A DNA stretch of 64,000 bases from Diphasiastrum complanatum. Taxonomy: Eukaryota; Streptophyta; Lycopodiopsida; Lycopodiales; Lycopodiaceae. Position numbers and translations under genes: made by a program. Positions 11,130 to 22,960 of this stretch are shown one piece after another. The stretch lies in assembly GCA_029204225.1 (NCBI GenBank), contig CM055096.1:38199623-38263622 (forward strand). The letters are read 5' to 3'. The notes under the pieces are model-generated. The model had not been told where the DNA came from, did not search any database, and was given only the letters and a program-made list of their open reading frames with translations. Every line of letters begins with the position of its first letter. Position 1 is the first letter of the stretch.

Positions 11130-11780
11130 TGCCATTTGGCACCATTTTCTTGTATGTAGCTAGCACTTCCATGTGAATGACACATGCTAAGATGTTGTTC
11201 ACACATGTGAAGCTGGTTGTACCTTATCACGTGTACATATTCTCCTAGATCCTATTTTGTAAGGAAGATTCCTATTTTCAAGGAGACTAGTAGTTGGATT
11301 CTAGCTAGTAGCATAAGTCAACTTTGTGACATGGGAATAACTTGCTCCCATTGGTGGATATAAATGATGTGGCACTCTTCACATGTGCCAAACCTGCTAA
11401 ATCAACATATAGGTCATGCTTGTACTTGATCTACAAATAGATCCCTTTGATCAATGAGAAGTTGATGAGGCATTGAGATCTTATGCATTTTTCTTGTGAT
11501 TTCACCAATAGAATTGTGATTTTATGCTTTGTAAGCTATCATTAAGTATTGTACTTTGCTCTCTGCTCAAAGTCTATATAGGGACTATTTTCCACACGCA
11601 TGAGGCCGCTCTTGATGTTTCTTGATGATTACACATGCTGATCTTGCTAAATAATTAAGGATCTACATCTAGATCTTGATCTAATCAATAGAACTTGTTA
11701 GATCACTTGATTTGGCAATCAACACCTCTTGAAGATTGATTGTACTAATCAATCATTGTCCAAAAATCAGAAAATCGACA
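11130..11780 (+). repeat. Copia 5' LTR (left boundary uncertain)
   Basis: Ends ...aaaatcgaca at 11780, directly before the primer-binding site at 11781. It contains a TATA-like ctatatagg at about 11575-11583. The left end is not resolved (candidates near 11130-11180). It is not visibly similar to the 3' LTR that starts at 15845, so the two need not be a pair. Confidence 0.55.
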
Positions 11781-11793
11781 TGGTATTAGAGCT
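11781..11793 (+). promoter_or_regulatory. Primer-binding site (Met-type variant)
   Basis: TGGTATTAGAGCT immediately after the LTR end. It orients the following gag at 12346 as plus. The stretch 11794-12345 is the untranslated leader, with no other feature seen. Confidence 0.8.
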
Positions 11794-12345
11794 TGGTACA
11801 AGAGGCATGTAAATGAATCATTGATCATATCAAAATTATTGCAATTTTGTGTTTTTTGATCTAATCTTGAGTGGGCGAGCTTAAAGAGAGAGATAGCATC
11901 ATTAGTTTTGGATCAAATCGAGTTGTGGGCTATAGGTCTACTATCTCCACATGTGAGGCCATACAGTACTTGTGTGCAGGAGTTCCATCTTTGAATTTGT
12001 CCAAAATCTTGCATACTTATCCAAATTTCATGCTTTTTAGTGCATTATCTAGATCTAGGTTCAATCTATCAAATGCTAATGATGAAATAGAGGTTTGAAT
12101 CATTGATGCATTTATTTTGAAGCATTAGATCAGATCATCAAGGCTGATTTGTTCGGATCTTGAGAGGGTGAACTTAATTCAAGCAAGAGAGTGCTAAAAT
12201 CAATTTTTGATGGAGTGAATTGCTAGGAATTTTGAGTGAATTATTATACCATCATCCAAGCTTGGGCTAGGTTGATTGTGCCAAGACTAAAAGCTTCTTA
12301 GTGACTAGAAGTCTATCTTAGATCATTCATTCTCAAAAAATCTTT

Positions 12346-13134
12346 GTGTATTTCATAAGAAACTCATTCATTATGTCATTTATGGGTGGATTCTCGTTAG
12401 AATCTTGTGAGAGACTAACATCCACAAATTATTCCATATGGAAAGTGAGGATGGAATCACTAATGGTGATCCATGACCTCTATGATATTGTTCTTGGAGA
12501 GGAGGTAGAACTTCAAGGAGGTCGAGAACAAGTAAAATACAAGAAGAAGGCTAGATTGGCCTTGTATTGTTTAAAAATGAATGTAAGCAATGACCTCTTG
12601 AAGGAGATAGCTTCTTGTGTGTCGGCCAAAGAGGCTTGGAATTCACTAAAAGGCATTTATGAATCCAACAACACTTCTAGGATACTCATGCTAAGGAATC
12701 AAGTGCTCCAAAGCATGAAGGGAAGTGTAGAGAGTGCACAAGAATATGTGCTAAGGATTAAATCTTTAAACAAAGAATTGGCTTCAATTGGAGATAAAAT
12801 CCAAGATAATGAATTGGTACAAGTCATTTTGAATGGACTTGGTGATGATTTCACCAATCTTGTTCAATCATTTGCCATTCAAGACCAACTTCCTACAATT
12901 GACAAGTTACATAATGTACTTGTGGCTGAGGAGAGTAGAATGCTACATCTCAAAGCAAGGATGGGATCTATGTCACTACAAGGTGGTGTTCCAATCATCC
13001 AAGAAGCACCAAGGCAAGGAGGCCGAGGGCAAAGATGGTGGATCAACCTCCAAAGGAAAGTACAAGAACAAAGCAAAGTTAAAGTGTTTCTTTTGTGGAA
13101 AGAAAGGACACTTTGCCTTCAAATACTTTTAAAA
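12346..13134 (+). pseudogene. Copia gag with zinc knuckle, one frameshift
   Basis: Copia gag (UBN2 type). The initiator is probably one of the first methionines. Landmarks are STNYSIWKVRMESLM, AKEAWNSLKGIYE, LRNQVLQSMKG and LNGLGDDFTNLV, typical of the capsid region. At about 13035 the frame shifts: the knuckle-bearing C-terminus CFFCGKKGHFAFKY lies in the frame that is open at 12833-13132. The knuckle is CX2CX4HX4 followed by Tyr instead of Cys, so its last zinc ligand is lost. Leader and primer-binding site lie just upstream and the protease follows at 13214. Confidence 0.88.
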
Positions 13135-14040
13135 GAAGAATGCTCAAGGGAATGAAGATCATGGCAACCTTGCACATGAGGAGGAGGAAGAGGATGGTTT
13201 CAACACATCCTGGATGGTAGCATCAAATCCAACTTCAAGCAAAGACATATGGTGGATTGATAGTGGGGCTAGTTCCCACATGTCATTCAACAAGGACTTT
13301 TTCTCTACTTTGCTTTCTTGTAATGATTCTAATAAATCTATATACACTGCTAGTGATCAAGAATGTAAAATAGATGGTATTGGATCTATTCCATTGTGCT
13401 TAGGATCATCTAAGAGGATAGATCTAGATAATTTCTTGTATATTCCATCCATTACTAAAAATTTGCTTAGTGTTGGACAATTGATGGATAATGGACTAGA
13501 TGTACATTTCAAGAATGGAGTTTGTTACTTCTTGAAAAATGATAAGTGCATAGCTAGTGGCATTAATCAAGGAACATGGTTAGGGAGGAGATGACTCAAG
13601 TGAAGTTATGGCATAAAATATTAGGCCATCCTAATCTTCAAACAATGGAATCCATGGTCTCCAAGGAGCTTGCTCTCGACCTCTCCAAATAATTCTCAAG
13701 ATGTGGCAGGATATGTGCTACAAGTCTCATAAGACATCCTTGACAATATCTACCTCTCCTTTAGATCTATCTACTTGGATAGATTATTGCTAAAGAAGAG
13801 TCTTGTATATGAAGCTTTTGTAAAGTTTAAATCTCTTGTTGAGCAGCAACTTAGTTCTAACATCAAAGTACCAAGATGTGATAATGGAGGAGAATATATC
13901 TTCAATAGAATGAGAGATTTTTATGAGAGTAATGGCATAAGAAGAGATTTCACATGTTCCTACACCCCCAACAAAATGGGGTGGCAGAGAGGAAAAATAG
14001 ATCTCTATGTGAATGTGAAAAATCTTTGAGATTAGATGCA
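13135..14040 (+). pseudogene. Copia protease to integrase fragments
   Basis: Continuation of the gag at 12346. The protease frame 13214-13594 carries the aspartic active site WIDSGASSHM. Next comes a GAG-pre-integrase piece (KLWHKILGHPNL, about 13605-13690), then a deletion that removes the first integrase aspartate. 13775-14030 keeps the second catalytic region (RCDNGGEY), followed by the NGVAER glutamate region in another frame (near 13972-13995). At about 14040 the sequence jumps to the zinc-knuckle region of a second copy. Not functional. Confidence 0.85.
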
Positions 14041-14800
14041 TCTCTACCCAAGAAAGGCCATTATGCCACTAATTGTTTCAAGAAGAAGAACCAATTCAAG
14101 TAAGACATCTTTAATGAGGGAGAAAGTGATGTAATTGAAGGTGATGAGAAGGCTCTCTTATGGTGTCAAGCTTTGCCTTATGAAGGATTCAAGAAATCAA
14201 ATATACATTGCAAATGATCGTGAATGAAAAATTGGAGTAGGGAGTGTTCCCTTGAAAGTTGCATCTTCAAAAGTTCTATCTCTCAATAATGTGCTCTTTG
14301 TTCCAAAGCTCACTAAGAATCTTATAAGTGTTGGCCAATTGCATGATAATGGCCTATGATGTCAAATTTCATATTGACACTTGTGTAATCAAGAAAGATG
14401 ATGAGATTCTTGCTTGTGGATCTCAATTTGGAGACATCTACAAATTGGATCCAAGAGAGAGTGCAAACTCTTGTGATAATGCATATGTGACCAAGCTTTC
14501 CAAAGAAAAATTATGGCATAGAAGATTGGGCCATCCCAACTTCAAATTTATGTATTCTATGGTCAAAGAAGTCAAAGTTATTGGCTTACCAAAGACACTA
14601 TACAAGGAGATCAAGCCATGTGAAGCATGTGCTATTGCCAAGTCACACAAGAAGCCATATCCAAGATCTTTTATCAAGACTTCACATCCTTTGGAGTTGT
14701 TGCACTCGGATGTGCATTTCTCATCCAGAAAAAGCAAGGGAGGAGCCACTTGTTTTGTCACCTTTATTGATGACTACACAAGATTTACATGGTTGTAATT
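14041..14800 (+). pseudogene. Second copia copy: knuckle end, protease, pre-integrase
   Basis: Starts again at a gag zinc-knuckle C-terminus (KKGHYATNCFKKK near 14052). A decayed protease region follows, then an open frame 14328-14798 with the GAG-pre-integrase signature KLWHRRLGHPNFKFM and the integrase start: CEACAIAKSHKKPYP, LLHSDVHF (first catalytic Asp) and FVTFIDDYTRF. It is a different copy from 12346-14040, because the gene order restarts. Between 14800 and 15060 the core is scrambled. Confidence 0.85.
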
Positions 14801-15059
14801 TGGTATCAGTAACTTTAACACTAATCAACTCGACAATTTTGATTGTTCAATCATTGAGTGCCGCACTTAATTCTATCTTCAAAATCCATGGTGTTTGATT
14901 ATTTCCTCAAGCTTAAATTTTATGTTGAGAAGCAATTCTCTTTGAAGATCAAAGCTTTGATGGTGGTGGAGATACATCTCCAACAAGTTTCATGATTTTT
15001 GTGAGCAAGAAGGAATCAAAAGAGAGTTCTCTTGTGCCTATTCCCCTTCTCAAAATGGG

Positions 15060-15844
15060 GTGGACGAGAGGAAGATTAGATACTTACATGCATGTGCCAA
15101 AGCTTTGAGAATTGAAGCATCCTTGCCAAAGGATTTTTTGGGACATGCCATCAATTATGCCAATTATCTTTGCAATAGACTCCATCATCTTGCTCTTGGA
15201 GGAAATATACCTTATGAGATGCTATATAAGAAGAAGCCTAATGTTGATTTCCTTAGAATCTTCGGATGTATTTGCTTTGCACATATGCCTTTGGAGACTA
15301 GAAATAAAGATGATCCTAGGTCAAGCAAAGGAGTTATGGTGGGATATTGATCCACCAAGAAGGCTTGTAGAGTCTACATACTCTCTACTTCCAACATTAT
15401 TGAAAGTAGAGATGTCACTTTTCATGAAAACCAAAAGATTACCTTGGATGGGGCCAAGATCAAGACATCTCATGATGCATCTTCTATTATCTCTATTGAT
15501 AACAAAAGTGAAATATGGAGAAGACATGCAAGCAAGCATTCATCACTTTTATTTGTTACATATTTGTTGTTGTTTTATAGAGATTTCAAAGGTGGAAACA
15601 TGGAGAATCATTCCATTCCCATTCTATATTATTCTTCATGTACTAGTTTCATCTTGAAATGTAAAATTGATGTAAGAAATAGTGAAACATCCAATATGGA
15701 CACTATTATCTATATCAATTATGAAGTTTATTGTTTTGTACATATTTAGGATCATTGAGAGGAGATCTATCCTTAATATGGAAATCATTCTTATGTTAGA
15801 TCAAAGTAGTGTTGTAAAACTAGCAAGTAAAGTTGAAGAGGGAG
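15060..15844 (+). pseudogene. Copia integrase C-terminus and 3' non-coding end
   Basis: 15060-15350 encodes the part after the integrase catalytic glutamate: AKALRIEASLPKDF, AINYANYLCNRLHH, GNIPYEMLYKKKPNVDF and LRIFGCICFAHMP, all typical copia landmarks. About 15350-15440 gives the ESRDVTFHEN stretch that ends this region. RT and RNase H, which should follow, are missing. About 15590-15834 is the 3' non-coding part shared with 9608-9850, and GAAGAGGGAG at 15835-15844 is the polypurine tract. The element is an internal deletion derivative. Confidence 0.82.
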
Positions 15845-16317
15845 TGTGAAAATTGTCAACATTTCCTAGCTAGTTTTAGGCCAAATTTGGTATTTTTGGC
15901 ACATAGTTTCGGATTTAGCCATTCACACATGCGAAAGAGGCCTATATACTTTTATTTTAGTATATAATTCATATTGAAGAAGTCTCAAACTTCAGGACCT
16001 TCAAAATGACACCAAAATCATGTTATTTGGACATGTAGGCCAAAATTGGCTATTTTAGGCTACTGGTGTCCTAAGTTTTAGAGAGAGGAGAGAGACTCAT
16101 CTCTCTCACCTATATTAGGCTGAAATTCATGGAGAACAGGTTGGAGAAACCTATTGTATGATTCATTGAGATCAATAGATCATTGTCATTGTTTCTTCCT
16201 CCATTGAGAGCATTGTCTTGTGTATTGTCTTCAAGCTTTTGTGTACGATCTTAAGAGGTTTCCAAAAGCGGTAGGCTACTATTGGACATCCTATTTGTTG
16301 TTATTTTTGGCTGCCAT
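15845..16317 (+). repeat. Copia 3' LTR (right end approximate)
   Basis: Starts TGTGAAAATTG directly after the polypurine tract. It contains atatacttttattttagtatataattc (TATA-like, about 15944) and a GA-rich stretch (16081-16105). A candidate end is gccatca near 16317. A related LTR start is at 9594 on minus (TTTGAGAAATTTC). Confidence 0.55.
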
Positions 16318-16329
16318 CAGTACCTTTTA

Positions 16330-17205
16330 TTAGTTTCTTTTGTCTCTTGAATTCTTTGTCAAGTTCATGTGTATCAAAGGTAGCATTAGGATGCTTTGCC
16401 ATTTCTAGCTTTTGTAGCTTGTTGTACAAAGATCTTAGCCAAGTATTTTGGGAGTTTGGATCCATTCAAGATCCATTTTTTTCACACTAAGTTCCTCTAT
16501 GAGCACATTATTGTTAGGTTTTTATCTCTAATCAAGATCTTAAGCGATTGTGGAACACACTTTGTAAATGAAACGATAAAGTGTATGGTGGAAGACTTTT
16601 TCGTTATTCATCGGTTTAGTACTCCGTATTATTTGAGGGGTAATGGCCAAGTTGAATCTTCCAATAAGATTCTCTGCAACATTATAACAAAAACGGTGGA
16701 AGCAAGTCATTTGGATTGGGAAGATAAATTGCATACAACATATGGGCATTCTGAACATCTTACAAAGGTAGTACGAATCAAACACCATTCCAGCTTTCTA
16801 TGGTCAAGATGCAATGATGCCGATTGAATTCTTGATACCATCCTTATGCATAGCGGCAACGGAACGGTTGGATGATGTGAAATCCTTACAACTGCATCAT
16901 GAAGCTTTGCAAAAACTTTGTGAGATGGCAGTTCATGCATTAGCAACAGAGAAACCTCGTCGTAAGACATGGCACGATCACCGATTACACAAAAAAGATC
17001 TGAATGAAGGAAATTAATGTATAAGATGAAACTGATTAAAGACAAATTGAAGTTTACAAGTGAAGGACTGTACAAGGTCAAAGAGATATTGAACTATGGA
17101 GTAGTTATTTTAGAACACTTGGATGGAAAACGATTTGATACTCTAGTGATTGGCAGCCAACTACGCAAGTTTTGGCAGCCAGTTCAACCAATTCAACCAG
17201 CTTGA
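16330..17205 (+). pseudogene. Ty3/gypsy integrase, C-terminal half
   Basis: Plus-strand gypsy integrase in three frames. 16396-16827 has the second catalytic Asp (LSDCGTHFVNETI) and the Glu region (RGNGQVESSNKIL). 16814-17017 continues after a frameshift with DAMMPIEFLIPSL and AVHALATEKPRR. 17017-17205 holds the C-terminal module (GLYKVKEILNYGVVIL) and ends with a stop at 17205. The first catalytic Asp and everything upstream are missing. Residue pattern and lack of a chromodomain suggest a non-chromoviral (Tat/Athila-like) gypsy, but that is tentative. Confidence 0.75.
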
Positions 17206-18285
17206 TCCAACACCCTGTCAGTTTTACTTTTGTTATTTTACAATTTTTTGTTTTTCACTACTTGATTGATTTTTCTTTTTTTCTAAAAAGACAGTAAAAA
17301 AAACAAAACAAAAAAAACAAAAAAAATGAAAAAGAATGATGAGCAAAAGTCAAAAAAAGTCATTAGATCTAGAAAAAGTTGAAGGAAAGTATTTTCAGAA
17401 ATTACTTTTTTTTTTTTTATGGAAAAATGCCTTAGAAAATCACTTTTTGCACATACAGTTTTAGAAACTTTTGTTTAGTTGCCAGATCACACATCCATCT
17501 CAGATTTATCTATCCTGAGGTGGGCGAAGGTTTTCTAGTACATTTATTACATGTTTTGAAGTCAGGTGCCATTTTGAGAACCTTCGCCGAGTACCTTACA
17601 GTCATTAATAACCATCGTCGACCTGACAGATGGATTTAGAATGCTAGAATCAGGTTGGACATAGGTTCAAATTCTAAATTTTTTTACTATCTACAGTACC
17701 TAGGCGAAAGATGTTCTTAGGCGAATGATGAACCTTTGCCAGATTTTCAGAACCTTCTTCGGATCAATTTAGATATTCATAAACCTTTGCTAAGATTTTT
17801 GGAAGCTAATTTCACAGTATAGAGCATGCTTGCAAATTTTTGTCCAGAACTGGACAGCCAAACTAGTACTTTGTCTAACGGACCCTCCAAATTCACCTAT
17901 AAATGGACTGAATTTGATTTCATTTCTCACTTGTGCTAGTGAAGCTCTTGCCAATTTTCCAGTGACTAGAACTTTTCGAAACTTCCTTCCAGTCTTTTGA
18001 TACACTGCTACGCTCTTATTCTCAGTACTTGTCTATTCTCATCATGTCTTCTACTAATATTTCTCAGTCTTCTACCGATACTTCTTAGTCTTCTAACGAT
18101 ACTTCTCAATCTCCCCAATATGTCATTCATTGTGATGTTCCAACCAAGACGGACATCATGATACTTCATAGCACAAGCATGGTGGCTCAATGGATGAACC
18201 TTGTTGAGCCTTTGCTCACAACAATGGGAATTCACGATGATGGAAAGTGCAAATTTAAAATTCCAGTAAAATTCTGGTAACGAAC
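17206..18285. other. Non-coding stretch after gypsy pol
   Basis: Contains A- and T-runs (17270-17420) and a region with the motif gtgggcgaaggtt (17520) and its reverse complements (aaccttcgcc near 17577). The same motif recurs in the tandem repeats at 49.4-50.1 kb. From 18044 a short plus frame starts MSSTNISQSSTDTS and is broken by stops; it is unrecognised. It ends where the solo LTR at 18286 begins. Confidence 0.4.
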
Positions 18286-19378
18286 TGATAGGAGTCTCTC
18301 GAACGATTCGCGAACATTTTGCGAAACTGTTTTGATCACGAATAATTTCTGCTTGAGAAGAATTCGTGATCCAATCAAGCTCTGTAACGAAATGAAACAA
18401 AATGAAATGAAGCAAAATTAGACGAAAGAGAAGAATTCACGAAAAAAATCAATCAGGCTTTGTAACAAAACGAAACGAAACTAGACGAAACGAAACGAAG
18501 CAAAACGAAACTTGAATGAGCTCTGAAATTGATTTATGCTGAAAGCCAAGTGATCGCGAAGCGAAACACGAAGCAAAAACATTCACAAATAAAATTAGTT
18601 CATGTGGAATTCACATATGATTGTTGGTCACTGCCGACTATATCATTCCTACAATCCTCCAGAATGTAGACAGACACTGCTGATCTATGTTATAGTTTAA
18701 TGTGGCATTCAACAAAATCAAACCAATGTGCGGAATTGAATAAACAAGTGAATCAGATACACGAATAGTAGTAGACAAATATTCATTCGAGATCATACAA
18801 TCATTCAGAATAATATGTGCATAACAGCTACAATATTATCTATTGATCTTCTGATTTCAAGCATTGTGTGACAGATCCACACAGTGCATTGACGTGAGAG
18901 AAATACAATTCTCTCATGAATAGTGTCTCGCTTACTAGCGGACTTCTAGATCTATTGATCCTCTTACAAAATTGTCTCGCTCACAGGCGGACATATATTC
19001 TGTACATTTTTGTCTTACAATTTTATGCATCAAGCATAAAGTATATATTTCGCGAACTTTTTTGTGTCGTGTCGTGTAACTTCCATATCAGAAAGATTAA
19101 ACATCTACAACCAATCATGGACTACAAGAGTGGCAGATTAGCCATGTTCTAGAGTACTTCTCCTGAGGTCATGATATCTGATCAAATACTTGTACCCCAT
19201 GGTACTTGACTGATCTTCTTGGTCCTTTGTGGAGCACAAATGATTTTGTGTCGCAAAACAATTTTGTGTTGTGTGTCACAAAATTGTTCACGAACATTTT
19301 TGTTTCGTGTGTCTTTTCTATCAAAATCAGGGTGGAAAGCTAGCAAAGCTTTGGCAATAAAAACATTTTGTTTCTTCA
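18286..19378 (-). repeat. Solo LTR of the copia family at 3114-7578
   Basis: Same family as 3114-4099 and 6581-7578. It shares the ending aaaacattttgtttcttca, the gctagcaaagctttg stretch, the cgtgagagaaatacaattctctca region and the overall order. It starts tgataggagtc and ends at 19378. No internal sequence is attached. The flanking pentamers (cgaac, catga) do not match, so it is an old copy or has a rearranged end. Confidence 0.8.
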
Positions 19379-19429
19379 CATGAGCGCACCTTTTCTGAAA
19401 AATTTAATATGGAATTCATAACGATGGCC

Positions 19430-22000
19430 TTTAGCACTTGGACCGAGAAAAATCCAAGTCTTACATCACCTACCAGGGGGTTACCCACAAGGTGCGCGCC
19501 AATGAAGCTGTCTTTGAAGCCATAGGCATTTTGCTAGGCACCCAGTCCTCACCAAACCATAAGCATGTCAAGAACATCATTAAGCCTTTCATTGACACGT
19601 CCAATGAGTTGTATTGGACTAATGATGGCTATTTATTAGAGTCTATCCGAGATCCCACCATCCATGCGGCTGAACAACTTCCTAATGGTTGGCAACCTCA
19701 GGAAGGAGCGAATTTCTTCACAAATCCTGCACCGCATAGTTGAGTCAAACTACAAGTTTGACAAGAAACCATTGGAGCCTTACAATTGGTTTAAGACGAT
19801 TTTTGGTGAACCAAAGTGAGCCATCAAGGATAATACCAAGCAACAATTTGCTGCTGGTTCTCTTTTGTCCACCATTTCCATTTTTTACTTGGTGAATGAG
19901 ATTCATGGGTTTGTTCCAGAGTCAGTCTTGTCTACGAAGACGTGGCACCTACTGAATCTTCCAAACAAGCATCTAGTTGCCGACGGGTACGCAGCGAGGT
20001 CGTAATTCCTGACTTGCCTTCCATGTCACGTCGTCGCACTAGGCAACCAACGCCAATTGAGCTACCACTCGCTCTGCACTTCCTATTCCCCCATCTACTG
20101 ATGCTTCCCTAGCCTCCACTTCCTCACAGAGTCAGTCTGTGACCGTTGGATCCACAATTCCAATCACAGCTGCCCAAGCCGCCTCTCCCCTAGACACTCA
20201 AGCTACTTCCCTGAACACGTTGACTTTCATGGATATTTCGATGATTCCGATCCTTTGGGGGCAAATGAAATTTTTGTGATGTCTCATAGCCCTGGACCCT
20301 TTGAACCTCAATCCCCTAGAAAAATGATTCGAACAAGTCCATGATAGCGCTGATGTTTTTTATCCATCTTTTCAGGTTGATCACCAAGATCAAGCAGATC
20401 AGGCACCAGACACTATTCAGGTCGTCCATGCGATTAAATCACCAAAGTAGTTCGACACCACGGTGCTTGTTCATTACGAAGAAGAAGACCTCTTTGAGAA
20501 AGAAGAGCCACCAGCAAAATCGCAATGCCAAAGAGCACAATACCTGCAGTTCATGTTTCTGTTGCTACTACTGCTACAACTGCAACACAAGTGGATTCTG
20601 GTGACACACTAGGTTTAGTCAATAGCCTTACGCGTGTGATCCATGTTGGACGAGAAGAAGGACATGGACAAGAGAATCTCCGAGCTAGGATCCAAGAACA
20701 CCTTGATCAGCCAGAAGGTGATCCAGCTGAAAGATTGCCAAGCAACATGAAGCCAAGTCAGAGAAGGAGATGAAGAAAGCATAGAAGTCAGTCGAAACAT
20801 TGGAAGACTACGTGGGAACTCTTTAGAATTCCCTCACTACTGTGCAAGATCAAGTGGACAAAGCCGTCCAAGATGCCAAACAACATGTGTTGCTACTTCA
20901 GGGACAATTGGATATGGCTGCGCTTGATCAAGAGCACCTTCAAAGTGAATTGGATGCGATCACCCTTGAAAGAGACACTTACCTGCAGACACAAGTACCT
21001 GATCGTCATGTCTCACCGAACGAGATCCGTTATTTGTTCAAGAAGGTTGAAACCTACCGAACCTCATTGGTAGAGTTTCAAGTTAAACTTGATGAATTCA
21101 AAAGTATGACATCGACTGAGCTGGCCAAGGCAAAAACAACTATTAAAGATTATGAAAGGGCCACCGCTCAAATGTTAGAGTTGAATCCCCAGATTCAAGT
21201 TTCGGTTATGCCACAGTTCTTGCCTTAGCCACAAGATCAAGGAGGATTGGATACAAGCATGGATCAAGGGGGAGATGCCGCTATGGGAGACATATTACCA
21301 GATGCACAGGCCACGGAGGAAGGTCCATCTACTTCCAGGGCCAAGCCTTTATTTCAGAAGTCGATCACCATCAAGGACCAAATCCAAGCTTTTCTGCAGC
21401 AACATCCGCATGAGTACTTGAGGGGTGGACGGGTAATAAAGTTTAAGACCTCCGAGATCGAGGCTGGCAAAGAAATTGACAACAACCAGCATTGGGAGAG
21501 CAACCAGCCTGGCGGAAGACAACAATCTTTGAAAAAGTTCAGATTCCATCGTGAGCTATGTCGCCAACCCTCACCAATTGCTAGTAGATCCATATTATGT
21601 GCCAATGCCATGACAAAACAAATGAAAAGATTTGGGGATTCTAGTGGGACAAGTCACCATCCACACCCCAAATTGGCCCATAACCTACCAAAAATACAAC
21701 TGGAACATCTCAGTTGACTTCCTCGGGCCCTACATTTTTATGCTATGGAGTACCGAAATTTGTCAAATCCAACTGTTAGGCAATCTACACTTTTTGCAAA
21801 CAACTTGACAATGTTGGCATCTATATCGCCAAGATGGGATGATTGCCTTCCAGCTTTGGCTTTCAATCCAAATCTCCCGTTGGTGTTCGACAAAGTCCAG
21901 GATCAGTTGCCATTGGCTAGATTATACTATCGAACTGTGATACTGGGCGGAGCATGGGAGTCCAGACTTACAGCTTGAACAACCTCCAATTGGATTGCAG
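19430..22000 (+). pseudogene. Cluster of unrecognised plus-strand ORFs, probably a retroelement gene
   Basis: I do not recognise the product. Adjacent plus frames, broken by stops and frameshifts, read as one decayed gene. 19438-19743 has YQGVTHKVRANEAVFEAIG and HVKNIIKPFIDTSNELYW. A continuation in another frame to about 20000 follows. 20525-20773 is Thr/Ala-rich. 20842-21228 is strongly heptad-like (LQSELDAITLERD, FQVKLDEFKSM), so a coiled coil. 21247-21717 has DQIQAFLQQHPHEYLRGGR and a basic tail, and 21745-21978 is the last piece. The position after a gypsy integrase remnant and next to an LTR-like segment suggests a retrotransposon gag-like or accessory ORF. Confidence 0.45.
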
Positions 22001-22199
22001 GGGCAAATAAGTGCTTTTTACCGCACAAAAAGGATTTCAACACCGAGCACCTGGAATTCATAGAGAAGGTGCAATACCACCTGATAAAGGTGCGAAGAGA
22101 GGCCAACTAGAGCCCAAAATAAGTAATCTCGCAAGGTGTCGTGGGACCGCCACTAGTTTTGGTGGAAAAATACTATTGGAGGGTCTGGAGATTCCAAGG

Positions 22200-22960
22200 C
22201 AACCCTAACCCTAGTTAATAAGTGACAGGGATTTGGCACCCTGTGTGTGTAAGTCCAACCTGATGATCACATATGGATTTGATTAATTAGAAAGCCAATA
22301 AAAGGACTTTAGGCCTATTATGCGAGACTTTTAATGTTGTAGGGCCTAAAAGTCAAGTTAGTGAATAAAGTAGGGGTTCCCACCAAAATTCATTTTTCAA
22401 GTTGGATCCTCCAATTAATAAATGGGTTCCCTCCACTATTTGAATTCTTAGGTTTAGATTAGCCAATAGGAATTGGGGTGCCTATCTCCTCAATTTCCTA
22501 TATAAGAGGCAATTTTGAATCATTGTATATGTTCTCTTTTCATTTCAATACAAGCAGATTGGCTCTCTATGGAATGGATGTGGAATGTCCTTGCTCTTTA
22601 TCTCTTTTCCTCCATCTCTCATGCTTTCTTCGGTGTTGTTATTTGTTGGATGTGATTATTATTGGATTTGCTAATTCTTATGCTTTTTGTGAGAGAAAAA
22701 CTAGGGAGAGAGAGAAGGGTAACCTATCATCATTGTGGATCTAGGGTTAGTGGTTGTAGTGTTAATTGATAGTGTTAATGGATCTTAGTGTTAATTGTGG
22801 ATCACTCCCTAGGTTCTTTGCTAGGCTAGTGAAAACGTCAAGTGGTGGTGAATTATATCCATCACTCCGTTTATTGAGCGACGATATTTCTCATTCTTCG
22901 GTTCTAGTTGTTTCGCCAGATAGTTTCGAAAAGTGCATGTCTACTTTGCGACATAAGTAG
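22200..22960 (+). repeat. LTR-like segment with TATA box
   Basis: Non-coding. It contains a good TATA box (cctatataagaggc, about 22498-22511) and a purine-rich stretch (22690-22720). The composition is like other plant LTRs, but no paired copy, primer-binding site or clear termini are visible. It may be an LTR or promoter-bearing remnant. Confidence 0.35.

Noticed and set aside
11871-12098. 75-residue plus ORF as a gene
   Set aside because: Lies in the leader between primer-binding site and gag; no recognisable feature.
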